DNA of 18,896 bases, from the NCBI GenBank assembly GCA_027295475.1, contig JAPUKV010000110.1, forward strand, positions 1-18,896. The letters run 5' to 3'. The position numbers and the translations under genes were made by a program. Source of the stretch: Pseudomonadota bacterium (GTDB lineage: Bacteria > Pseudomonadota > Gammaproteobacteria > Woeseiales > Woeseiaceae). This document shows positions 1 to 6,475 of the stretch, piece after piece; the stretch's first letter is position 1, and the number at the start of each line of letters is the position of its first letter. The notes beneath the pieces were generated by a model, which was given only the letters and a program-made list of their open reading frames with translations, did not search any database and was not told the DNA's origin.

Positions 1-182
1 CCTCCACAGGTCGGACTCACATACATAACCAGCCGAAGCTTTCCGGTGTCGGCGTTAAAGGCGGATTTCAATTCACCCAGGCTGCTGTCAAGCACAGTAA
101 AATCGCTTGCTGTGTTGCCAGCCGTTGCGAACAGCAACAACGCTGTGACGAGTGGTGTTCCCGCCCGAATTATACGATTCAT
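1..182 (-). CDS. Exported thioredoxin-like protein (N-terminal part only)
   Basis: Partial gene that runs off the left edge; only about the first 60 residues are present. It opens with MNRIIRAG followed by a hydrophobic stretch ending ATAGNTASDF, which looks like a cleavable signal peptide. It then reads KLRLVMYVSPTCGG at the window edge. A strand ending YVSPTC followed by glycines is how the active-site loop begins in thioredoxin-fold proteins, so a periplasmic thiol or redox protein is inferred; the second cysteine, if any, lies outside the window. The ATG is preceded by a strong AGGAGAG ribosome-binding site. The gene starts 9 bases after the MerT-like gene stops, so the two are almost certainly co-transcribed and may both handle thiol-reactive metals. 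The family assignment is moderate; the export signal is clearer. Confidence 0.6.
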   Translation of the reverse strand, partial: MNRIIRAGTPLVTALLLFATAGNTASDFTVLDSSLGELKSAFNADTGKLRLVMYVSPTCG

Positions 183-191
183 AACTCTCTC

Positions 192-560
192 CTAAAGCCA
201 GTATTGATCTGCGGCATAGCCAATAATGACGGCCGCAACCCAGATTACGACGCCGACCCACAGCCCCATTTTTTGCAGCCGCATAGCCCGAATCGAACAG
301 CTTGTCCCCTCACCCCCGGCAGGCGACTTCATAAGACGCCAATAAGCGAATGCCAGGAGGACCAGTGCGGCGGTGAGCAGGTACGGTCGGTATGGCTTGA
401 TGGCTGCACCGAGAATGGCGCCATTAACACCCAATAGCGTAATGGCCAGCGGCCCAATACAGCAGATGCTGGACGCCACGCTCGTCAGCGCCGCCGATGA
501 AGCACCCACCAAGGCACTGAGGTTAAATCCGGAACTCGAGGATATGGCCGATTCACCCAT
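192..560 (-). CDS. MerT-like mercuric/metal ion transport membrane protein
   Basis: A 122-residue integral membrane protein with three likely membrane spans (about residues 17-40, 58-77 and 98-117). The first span carries the MerT signature SSICCIGPL with vicinal cysteines at 33 and 34, followed by a Gly-rich LLGVNGAILG turn as in mercuric transporters of Tn21/Tn501 type. In that family the vicinal pair accepts Hg(II) at the periplasmic side, and a cytoplasmic cysteine pair between spans 2 and 3 passes it on. Here that loop (SPAGGEGTSCSI) keeps only one cysteine, Cys88. No merP, merA or merR is visible nearby; instead a thioredoxin-like exported protein follows. Real mercury transport is therefore plausible but not certain, and another soft metal or a thiol-linked role is possible. 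The ATG has only a weak ribosome-binding site, and an in-frame stop lies just upstream, which fixes the start. Confidence 0.75.
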   Translation of the reverse strand: MGESAISSSSGFNLSALVGASSAALTSVASSICCIGPLAITLLGVNGAILGAAIKPYRPYLLTAALVLLAFAYWRLMKSPAGGEGTSCSIRAMRLQKMGLWVGVVIWVAAVIIGYAADQYWL

Positions 561-643
561 AATTCAGTCGCTACCAGTAGCTGAGACAGGACCCTCGAAA
601 TCGGCATTCCATTGACCTCGCCGACGTCGTCCAATTCTCTGAC

Positions 644-665
644 AACCTTGAAGTAGCTACAGGTT
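644..665. promoter_or_regulatory. Imperfect dyad upstream of the MerT-like gene (possible MerR-type operator)
   Basis: A 22-base imperfect palindrome with AACCT/AGGTT outer arms around the core GTAGCTAC. It lies about 85-105 bases upstream of the MerT-like start. The CTGTAG/CTAC-like core resembles operators of MerR-family activators, which sit in an overlong 19-20 bp promoter spacer. A CTGACA box at 639-644 (plus strand) could be a -35, but no good -10 is seen at the right distance on either strand and no merR gene flanks it. This is a weak candidate. Confidence 0.25.
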
Positions 666-803
666 CCGTAAAAAAGAGATTTTTTCAAATTGCGGCGGAC
701 GACCGCCGGCTCGGGTCACTTTGCGTTTTGACATAGCCGCGGTCGATAGCAGTCATCCGACTTTATCAGCCTCGAATGTCAGCTAATGGCCGAAAAGCCG
801 TCT

Positions 804-981
804 TCAGGTTCGACCAACTATGACACCGTCCGTCAGATTAGGTAGCTGTAAAAGCTCAGACCCGACCATACAGACACCGCCCAACAGGATAACGGCGCCA
901 TAGACCGCTTTACCCCAAAGCGATCATTCAAATGCTCGGAAAAACCAAATTCCGACAAGCAGCGAACGGCCAAAAGCGACC
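804..981 (-). pseudogene. Possible decayed C-terminal end of a DMT/EamA-type transporter
   Basis: Directly after the stop of the VOC gene, the minus strand encodes FGFSEHLNDRFGVK in one frame. After a one-base slip near 905-915 it encodes KAVYGAVILLGGVCMVGSEL in another, ending at a TGA at 804-806. An acidic-Glu loop followed by an amphipathic residue run and a hydrophobic GAxxLLGGV helix is typical of the last loop and helix of EamA/DMT transporters. No start codon or intact frame exists, so it would be a remnant. The match is by eye and short. The rest of 561-803 shows nothing I can assign apart from the dyad at 644-665. Confidence 0.22.
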
Positions 982-1362
982 CTATTCCGGGTCATGGTAA
1001 ACCGCTTCGATAGTGTGGCCGTCCGGGTCGTACACAAATACTGCGTACCAGTTGGGTGCATATCGACTACGTATCCCCGGTTCACCTTTGCTCTGCGCTC
1101 CGGCCTTCAGCGCTTCGCGATAGAAAGAATCGACAGCACTTTGTGACTCGGCGTCAAACGCGATATGCAGACGCCCTTTGACTGCGGAGCCTTCACCTAT
1201 CCAGAATCGCGGCACAGAGTTGCGACCAAATCCCGCCCCGGCGGTCCCATCTTGCCGTTCAATCTCCATTACAAGGTGAATGTCGAGCGGCGCAAGACAC
1301 GCGACGTAAAATTCGCGACTCTTTTCGTAGTCGGCCGTACCAAAATCGACATGATCAAGCAT
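982..1362 (-). CDS. VOC-family (glyoxalase/bleomycin-resistance-like) protein
   Basis: A 126-residue cytosolic protein spanning one complete VOC unit of two beta-alpha-beta-beta-beta modules. It starts MLDHVDFGTADYEKSREFY, the usual opening strand and helix with His4 as the first metal ligand. It has GRLHIAFDA in the second half (His66) and closes with YDPDGHTIEAVYH, where Glu119 occupies the conserved last ligand position. These fit the divalent-metal site of the family. Substrate cannot be told: members include glyoxalases, dioxygenases, thiol transferases and antibiotic-binding proteins. A TTGACA box at 1456-1461 on the minus strand could be its -35 element, but the -10 region is poor. The ribosome-binding site is weak. 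It faces the same way as the FKBP gene upstream, 170 bases away, so it may have its own promoter. Confidence 0.85.
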   Translation of the reverse strand: MLDHVDFGTADYEKSREFYVACLAPLDIHLVMEIERQDGTAGAGFGRNSVPRFWIGEGSAVKGRLHIAFDAESQSAVDSFYREALKAGAQSKGEPGIRSRYAPNWYAVFVYDPDGHTIEAVYHDPE

Positions 1363-1532
1363 TTAGAGGTAACTAAAAATAAGGTTGCAGCGGACGGCAG
1401 CTTTGGGTCGTCAGCGGCCCTTCAGGACTCAACCATCTCAATGGCCGCTTCCGGGTGTCAAACGGTAATTGGTCTCGATTAGATCTGACAGTGTGTGTCT
1501 GATTAAGTACCGATCATCACAGGTAGCAATGA

Positions 1533-2063
1533 TCACAGCGATTCCGATGCGGCCGGCTCTGTGCCCTGCAGCGCCGCCAGTTCGATTTCGAAGACCAGTG
1601 TCGCGCCCGGGGCAATAACGTTGCCGGCCCCGCGTTCTCCGTAGGCCAATTCCGGTGCAATCGTCAATTCTCTGGTTTCTCCCACCTTCATGCCTACGAC
1701 ACCCTGATCCCAGCCCCGTATTACCCGTCTGGCGCCCAGCATGAAGCTGAAATACTCATCGCGGTCAACAGAGCTGTCAAATTTCTCTCCCCTGCTGTTT
1801 TCCGCTGTTTCGTCATAAAGCCAACCTGTGTAATGCACGACGGCTATTTGACCATTCTCGGCCGTGTCGCCGGCCCCTTCCTGCAGAATTCTCATCGAAA
1901 GGCCGGGCGCGATTTCCACCAACGGTAACTCTGCTTTTTGAGCCGCTTCTTGGGCGGCCGGGGCAGCATCTGTAAGTTGACCAGACGTATCCGATGCGGG
2001 CTGACCACAGGCTGTCAAAACAAATAACGAGACAAATATTGAAATTGATTTCCTGAAATTCAT
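1533..2063 (-). CDS. FKBP-type peptidyl-prolyl cis-trans isomerase lipoprotein
   Basis: A 176-residue protein that speeds cis-trans isomerisation at proline bonds of envelope proteins. The N-terminus MNFRKSISIFVSLFVLTAC is a lipoprotein signal with the lipobox LTAC and lipidated Cys19. A longer reading frame exists upstream, but starting at this ATG puts the signal sequence at the very N-terminus, and AAAGGA lies about 12 bases before it. A Ser/Ala/Gln-rich linker (20-48) leads to one FKBP domain (about 52-165). It has VVHYTGWLYD (Tyr78), KFDSS (Phe95, Asp96), VIRGWDQGV (Trp118) and YGERGAGNVIAPGATLVFEI, all the usual pocket residues. An extra DETAENSRGE segment in the first loop is a small insertion. 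There is no dimerisation domain, so it differs from FkpA and is closer to short FKBP lipoproteins. It follows msrB by 85 bases. Confidence 0.92.
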   Translation of the reverse strand: MNFRKSISIFVSLFVLTACGQPASDTSGQLTDAAPAAQEAAQKAELPLVEIAPGLSMRILQEGAGDTAENGQIAVVHYTGWLYDETAENSRGEKFDSSVDRDEYFSFMLGARRVIRGWDQGVVGMKVGETRELTIAPELAYGERGAGNVIAPGATLVFEIELAALQGTEPAASESL

Positions 2064-2148
2064 CCTGTCCCATTCCTTTGTGAAGTGACGGCGACGCGCC
2101 GAACTATTGCCTGTACGCTTGGCTGCACGCCGCACAATAATGAAAATC

Positions 2149-2556
2149 CTAGTTGGATTTGTCGAAATCCAGCGATGCCGAATTAATGCAGTATCTCAGA
2201 CCCGTCGGTTCCGGACCGTCTTCGAAAACATGACCGAGGTGAGCGCCGCAATTGCTGCACACGACTTCCTCACGCGTCATCCCATGGCTCGTGTCCGTCA
2301 CCGTTTTGACGTTCTCCGCTGCCAGCGGCAGCCAAAAACTCGGCCAGCCGGACCCGGACTTAAATTTGTGCGCGGAACTGAACAACTCCGCTTCGCAACA
2401 GATACACCGGTAGGACCCGTCTTCTTTATGGTCGACATACTTGCCTGTAAACGCGCGCTCCGTCCCCTTGTTTTGCGTAACCTCGTATTGCTCGTCAGTC
2501 AGCTTGTCCCGCAGATTGTCTCGCTGCTTCCTGGAATCAACCACCGGATTTTTCAT
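2149..2556 (-). CDS. msrB: Peptide-methionine (R)-S-oxide reductase MsrB
   Basis: A 135-residue cytosolic enzyme that reduces methionine-R-sulfoxide in proteins, using thioredoxin for turnover. It is full length for a single-domain MsrB. Two CxxC pairs, Cys51/Cys54 (CICC) and Cys100/Cys103 (CSNC), form the structural zinc site. The catalytic cysteine is Cys123 in [11 protein letters not shown]. The core motifs [11 protein letters not shown] and [11 protein letters not shown] (with conserved His) are intact. In the first CxxC one internal position is also cysteine, an unusual CICC. The ATG is preceded by a good AAGGGGG ribosome-binding site. It lies upstream of the FKBP lipoprotein gene on the same strand, a plausible oxidative-damage and folding pair. 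It runs divergently from the P5C dehydrogenase gene, with about 106 bases between. Confidence 0.97.
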   Translation of the reverse strand: MKNPVVDSRKQRDNLRDKLTDEQYEVTQNKGTERAFTGKYVDHKEDGSYRCICCEAELFSSAHKFKSGSGWPSFWLPLAAENVKTVTDTSHGMTREEVVCSNCGAHLGHVFEDGPEPTGLRYCINSASLDFDKSN

Positions 2557-2662
2557 TGCGCACCCCCTTTCCGAATTCTACACACATGACGGCTTCGCAA
2601 CCGCCCAGTACAATCATATTCTCCAAGGCGCTTGGCCACATCCAGTTAGAACGGAGGACACT

Positions 2663-4246
2663 ATGTCTCAAGTCCCTGCATTTGCCACTGTCGATCCGGC
2701 ACACGGCATGACCGAGGCCAGCCCGGGACATGTCCAGAACCTCGTCGCCGGGTCCTGGCTCGATGCGGACCATGTCCGGGACGACATCATTGACCCGATG
2801 AACGGCCAAAGGTTTCTCCATGTTCCCGATACACGGGTTCACGCGCCGTTTATCGAGGGCCTCAGGAGCTGCCCCAAGTCCGGATTGCACAATCCGCTCA
2901 AGAACCCTGATCGATACCTCGCACTTGGCGCTATCTGCGCCAGGGCGGCCGCATTGCTCCGACAGGATAACGTTGCTGATTATTTCACCCGACTCATCCA
3001 GCGCGTGATGCCCAAGAGCTGGCCACAATGCGCCGCTGAAGTGACGGTAACGAGAGTGTTTCTCGAGAATTTCTCCGGCGATAGGGTGCGCTTCCTGAGT
3101 CGCGGGTTTTCGAATCCGGGGGATTACCAGGGACAGGAAACGCACGGCTACCGTTGGCCCTTTGGTCCAGTGGTCGTTATCGCGCCCTTTAATTTCCCAA
3201 TCGAGATTCCTGCTCTGCAGGTCATGGGCGCTTTGTTCATGGGCAACCGTCCATTAGTCAAAGTCGACTCCAAAGTCAGCGTTGTTTTCGAGCAATTTCT
3301 TCGCCTGCTTATCCACGCCGGTCTGCCACCGGCCGACGTGGACCTGATTCACTGCCCTGGCGCCGAGATGGGCAAACTGCTTGACGAAGCAAGAGATAAC
3401 ATCCGCATGGTGCAGTTCACGGGCTCGAGCTCTGTCGCTGAACATGTTTCGACCGTCGTTAACGGCGCCGTCCGGCTGGAGGACGCCGGCTTTGACTGGA
3501 AAGTGATTGGCCCGGACTTTCAGGTGAATTGGCTGGACTATGTAGCCTGGCAATCAGATCAGGACGCATACAGTGCCTCCGGTCAGAAGTGCTCGGCGCA
3601 GAGCATAGTTTTCGTGCACGAGAACTGGGAAAAAGCGTTGTTGCCGAAGCTGGCCGAGCTCGCGGCACGACGCAAACTTGACGACCTTACGCTGGGACCG
3701 GTCCTGACCTGGACCAACGAAAAAATGCTGGCGCACATTGATGCCCTGCTGGCGACCCCCGATGCGGAGTTGTTGTTTGGTGGCAGAACGCTCGAAGGTC
3801 ACTCAATTCCGGCCTGTTACGGCGCACTCGAGGCAACGGCGGTCCGAGTACCATTGAGCGCGTTCGGCACGGCTCAGTTCGAGCTCATAACGACTGAGTT
3901 GTTTGGTCCGTTCCAGATCGCTGTGACCTATACCGATGCCGAGCTGCCGATGCTGCTCGACATCCTGGAACGGATTCCGCATCACCTGACTGCGGGCGTT
4001 GTCAGCAACGATGCCCTTTTCCTGCAGAAAGTGCTGGGCGCGACCGTCAATGGCACGACCTATTGCGGCATGCGCGGCCGCACCACGGGCGCACCGCAAA
4101 ATCACTGGTTCGGCCCATGCGGAGATCCGCGTGCTGCCGGGATCGGTACGCCCGAAGCGATTATTGCCACCTGGAGTGGTCACCGCGAAATCGTTTCCGA
4201 CCAGGGACCGCTGCCAGATGGCTGGTCAACGCCACCACCAACGTGA
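2663..4246 (+). CDS. Delta-1-pyrroline-5-carboxylate dehydrogenase, plant-type ALDH12 family
   Basis: A 527-residue NAD(P)-dependent aldehyde dehydrogenase that should oxidise glutamate semialdehyde/P5C to glutamate, the last step of proline breakdown. The start is the ATG after GGAGG at 2653-2657; the upstream reading frame is not needed. Motifs recognised from plant ALDH12A1 include GYRWPFGPVVVIAPFNFPIE (Asn177), MGALFMGN with Lys200, FTGSSSVAEHV, RLEDAGFDWK (Glu273), DQDAYSASGQKCSAQS (catalytic Cys310), GRTTGAPQNHWFGP and GTPEAI near the C-terminus. These identify ALDH12 rather than the PutA/ALDH4-type enzyme of most bacteria. It stands alone, with no proline dehydrogenase next to it, and the ATPase gene starts inside its stop codon. 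Its partner is therefore an importer rather than PutA-type oxidation. Confidence is very high for the family and high for the reaction. Confidence 0.93.
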   Translation: MSQVPAFATVDPAHGMTEASPGHVQNLVAGSWLDADHVRDDIIDPMNGQRFLHVPDTRVHAPFIEGLRSCPKSGLHNPLKNPDRYLALGAICARAAALLRQDNVADYFTRLIQRVMPKSWPQCAAEVTVTRVFLENFSGDRVRFLSRGFSNPGDYQGQETHGYRWPFGPVVVIAPFNFPIEIPALQVMGALFMGNRPLVKVDSKVSVVFEQFLRLLIHAGLPPADVDLIHCPGAEMGKLLDEARDNIRMVQFTGSSSVAEHVSTVVNGAVRLEDAGFDWKVIGPDFQVNWLDYVAWQSDQDAYSASGQKCSAQSIVFVHENWEKALLPKLAELAARRKLDDLTLGPVLTWTNEKMLAHIDALLATPDAELLFGGRTLEGHSIPACYGALEATAVRVPLSAFGTAQFELITTELFGPFQIAVTYTDAELPMLLDILERIPHHLTAGVVSNDALFLQKVLGATVNGTTYCGMRGRTTGAPQNHWFGPCGDPRAAGIGTPEAIIATWSGHREIVSDQGPLPDGWSTPPPT

Positions 4247-4986
4247 ACGATAGCGCTACCGAGTTTCACGACGTTTCATTGCGCCGAGGCGATGTAGTCG
4301 CTCTCGAAAATGTCTCGTTGAAGCTCAAGTTGGGACAAACCACGGCAATTCTCGGCGAGAGCGGGAGCGGCAAATCGACCCTCGTACAACTGATTATCGG
4401 GCTTCTCCGTCCCGATTCCGGAACAGTAAAGACGCTGGGTGCAAACATCGACTACGACAAACCAAGGCCCCTTCGGAAGAGAATCGGCTACGCGATTCAG
4501 GACGTGGCGCTTTTTCCGCATCTCAGGATCCGCGATAACATCGTGTTGCCCGGCAGGCTGAGCGGCTGGAGCGAACCGGACAGCACATCGCGACTCAAGG
4601 AACTGCTTGACCTGATGCAACTACCGGAAGAGGTGCTCGGCCGGTATCCGCACGAACTGTCCGGCGGCCAGCAGCAACGAGCCGGATTGTGCCGCGCAAT
4701 GATGCTGCATCCTGAACTCCTGCTTCTCGACGAACCGTTTTCGGGGCTGGACACCCTTACACGGCGAAGCATCCACGAGCAGTTTCTGAGCTTGCAACAA
4801 CACGCGGCAGTTTCCTGTGTGCTCGTCACGCACGATCCGCAGGAGGCAATCAATCTCGCACAGGATATCGTGGTAATGAGGAACGGCAGGCTTCAACAAC
4901 ACGGAACCGTCGATGAAGTGATGAATCGACCGGCAAACCGCTATGTCGGTCACCTTTGCACCGGGCTCTCGGGCAAGCTCGGATGA
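4243..4986 (+). CDS. ABC transporter ATPase, osmoprotectant (OpuA/ProV-like) type
   Basis: A 247-residue nucleotide-binding subunit that powers uptake through the fused permease encoded next. It has Walker A GESGSGKST (38-46), Q-loop Gln86 in YAIQDVALFPH, signature LSGGQQQR (139-146), Walker B LLLLDEPFSGLD (159-170) and the H-loop His197 in VTHDPQEA. It lacks the C-terminal CBS domains of ProV/OpuAA, matching the shorter ATPases of this group. The start is taken as the GTG that overlaps the preceding TGA (GTGA). There is no Shine-Dalgarno sequence, so translation probably depends on coupling to the upstream gene. A longer frame beginning about 180 bases earlier lies inside the ALDH gene and is not needed. 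The gene ends with an ATGA overlap into the permease fusion. Confidence 0.9.
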   Translation: MNDSATEFHDVSLRRGDVVALENVSLKLKLGQTTAILGESGSGKSTLVQLIIGLLRPDSGTVKTLGANIDYDKPRPLRKRIGYAIQDVALFPHLRIRDNIVLPGRLSGWSEPDSTSRLKELLDLMQLPEEVLGRYPHELSGGQQQRAGLCRAMMLHPELLLLDEPFSGLDTLTRRSIHEQFLSLQQHAAVSCVLVTHDPQEAINLAQDIVVMRNGRLQQHGTVDEVMNRPANRYVGHLCTGLSGKLG

Positions 4987-6464
4987 ATAAGCGCTTCATG
5001 ACAGCCTTCTCCCTGTTGCTCGCAGTCTCGGCTGCCCACAGCCAGGCAGTCGTCGTTGGCAGCAAGATGTTTCCGGAAAGCTATATTCTTGCCGAGATCA
5101 GCGCTCAGCTCCTGGAAGACCGCGGCTTTGAAGTGCGAAGGCGTCTCGGTATGGGTGGCACGAAGATCTGTTACGAGGCATTGCTGACCGGGGCGATCGA
5201 TTTTTATCCCGAGTATACGGGGACGATCAGCGAGGTCATCCTCGCGCAGCCGGGGATCAGGAGCGCCGCTGACATCCGAGCCGCGCTCGCCGAGCAGGGC
5301 CTGAGCTTGTTGTCGCCTATGGGCTTCAATAACACCTATGCAATAGCAATCCCTGCGCATCTTTCAAGAAGCGCGGGTCTTCTCAAGATTTCCGATCTTC
5401 GCGATCACGACGACTTGAGAATTGCCTTTCCGCACGAGTTCCTGAATCGTCAGGATGGCTGGCCCGGCCTGAAGGTCTTGTACGGGCTGACCCAGGACGT
5501 AGACGGCATCGATCACGGCCTGGCTTATCAGGCCATCGAGGACGGACAACTGGACGTCATTGCCGCCTATTCGACCGACGGCGAGCTCACTCGTTACGAC
5601 CTCGTGCTACTCGAGGATGATCTCGAGTACTTTCCCGAATATTTTGCGGCCTATCTGACACATGATCGATTGCCTGCCGAAGTACAGGTGGTGCTCGAGT
5701 CAATGAGCGGCAGAATCGACGATGCGAGGATGCAGCAGCTCAATCGGCTGGCAATGGAACCGGGAATCAGCATTCCGAAAGTCGCGGCGCAATTTCTCCG
5801 TGACGCGGGCCTGGTTTCGGCGACTGACGCCCGACCGACAATACTTCCCCGGCTTTGGCGAAACACGCGACGGCATCTGAAACTGACTGCGACGGCATTA
5901 TCGCTGGCGATTCTGGTCGGCGTTGGGATCGCGCTGCTCGTGCACCGGCGCCGAACACTGGCCAACGCATTTCTCTATTTCGCGAGTCTCTTGCAGACGA
6001 TTCCGTCAATCGCGTTGCTCGCCTTGCTGATTCCGTTCATGGGCATCGGACAAAAGCCGGCTATCCTCGCATTGTTTCTCTATTCTCTCCTGCCGATTGC
6101 ACGCAGCACGATCACAGCCTTGCTCACGATACCGCCCGCTTATCGCCAGGTGGCGGCCGCAATGGCTATGAGTCGGCGACAGGAATTTCGGTATTTGTTG
6201 CTGCCGCTTGCGATGCCGCACGTCATCGCCGGAATACGGACGGCAGCGGTAATCAGCATCGGCACCGCGACGCTCGCGGCATTTATTGGCGCGGGCGGGC
6301 TGGGAGACCCGATCGTTACCGGTCTGGCTTTGAACGACAGCTCGCTGATTCTTCAGGGCGCCATTCCGGCAGCCATGCTCGCAATCCTGACCGAACTGTT
6401 CTTTAGTGGCATGGAGCGAGCGCTGGTCGTCCCGCACATGCGGAGCAACGATCCGCAGATTTAA
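4983..6464 (+). CDS. Fused substrate-binding protein/permease of an osmoprotectant ABC importer
   Basis: A 493-residue two-domain protein. Residues 1-20 (MNKRFMTAFSLLLAVSAAHS) are a signal peptide or anchor. Residues about 22-285 form an OpuAC-like binding domain, with VVGSKMFPESYILAEI, FYPEYTGT, GFNNTYAIAI, HEFLNRQDGWPGL and AYSTDGEL. The rest is the permease, with five likely spans (about 300-321, 330-353, 358-382, 413-446, 457-480) and an EAA-type loop AAAMAMSRRQEFRYLLLP (391-408) that docks on the ATPase. Counting spans from a periplasmic binding domain puts that loop in the cytoplasm, so the topology is consistent. Known fusions such as OpuABC and ProWX have the permease first; here the binding domain is first. 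The start ATG overlaps the previous stop. Likely cargo is glycine betaine, proline betaine or another quaternary amine. The P5C dehydrogenase upstream favours a proline-derived compound, but that is inference. Confidence 0.9.
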   Translation: MNKRFMTAFSLLLAVSAAHSQAVVVGSKMFPESYILAEISAQLLEDRGFEVRRRLGMGGTKICYEALLTGAIDFYPEYTGTISEVILAQPGIRSAADIRAALAEQGLSLLSPMGFNNTYAIAIPAHLSRSAGLLKISDLRDHDDLRIAFPHEFLNRQDGWPGLKVLYGLTQDVDGIDHGLAYQAIEDGQLDVIAAYSTDGELTRYDLVLLEDDLEYFPEYFAAYLTHDRLPAEVQVVLESMSGRIDDARMQQLNRLAMEPGISIPKVAAQFLRDAGLVSATDARPTILPRLWRNTRRHLKLTATALSLAILVGVGIALLVHRRRTLANAFLYFASLLQTIPSIALLALLIPFMGIGQKPAILALFLYSLLPIARSTITALLTIPPAYRQVAAAMAMSRRQEFRYLLLPLAMPHVIAGIRTAAVISIGTATLAAFIGAGGLGDPIVTGLALNDSSLILQGAIPAAMLAILTELFFSGMERALVVPHMRSNDPQI

Positions 6465-6475
6465 GCTTTCGATCG

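Noticed and set aside
485..688. Minus-strand frame of 67 residues (MKKSLFYGTCSYF...) upstream of the MerT-like gene
   Set aside because: It overlaps the MerT-like start, shows no family motif, and covers the dyad at 644-665; it ends in Pro/Arg-rich sequence typical of an out-of-frame shadow.
1416..1452. AGCGGCC/GGCCGCT inverted repeat between the VOC and FKBP genes as a terminator
   Set aside because: Loop of about 22 bases and no T-run on the minus strand; probably chance in GC-rich DNA.
2107..2589. Plus-strand frame of 160 residues opposite msrB
   Set aside because: Shadow of the MsrB coding sequence, which has all catalytic and zinc residues.
2441..2662. N-terminal extension of the P5C dehydrogenase by 74 residues
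   Set aside because: It runs antisense over the msrB start, and the ATG at 2663 has a strong GGAGG; the shorter form matches ALDH12 proteins.
4063..4242. N-terminal extension of the ATPase by 60 residues
   Set aside because: It lies inside the well-conserved 3' end of the P5C dehydrogenase gene and is Arg/Cys-rich; the GTGA overlap at 4243 gives a normal-length ATPase.
6465..6475. Terminator between the transporter fusion and htpG
   Set aside because: Only 11 bases separate the stops and no hairpin with a T-run is visible around them.
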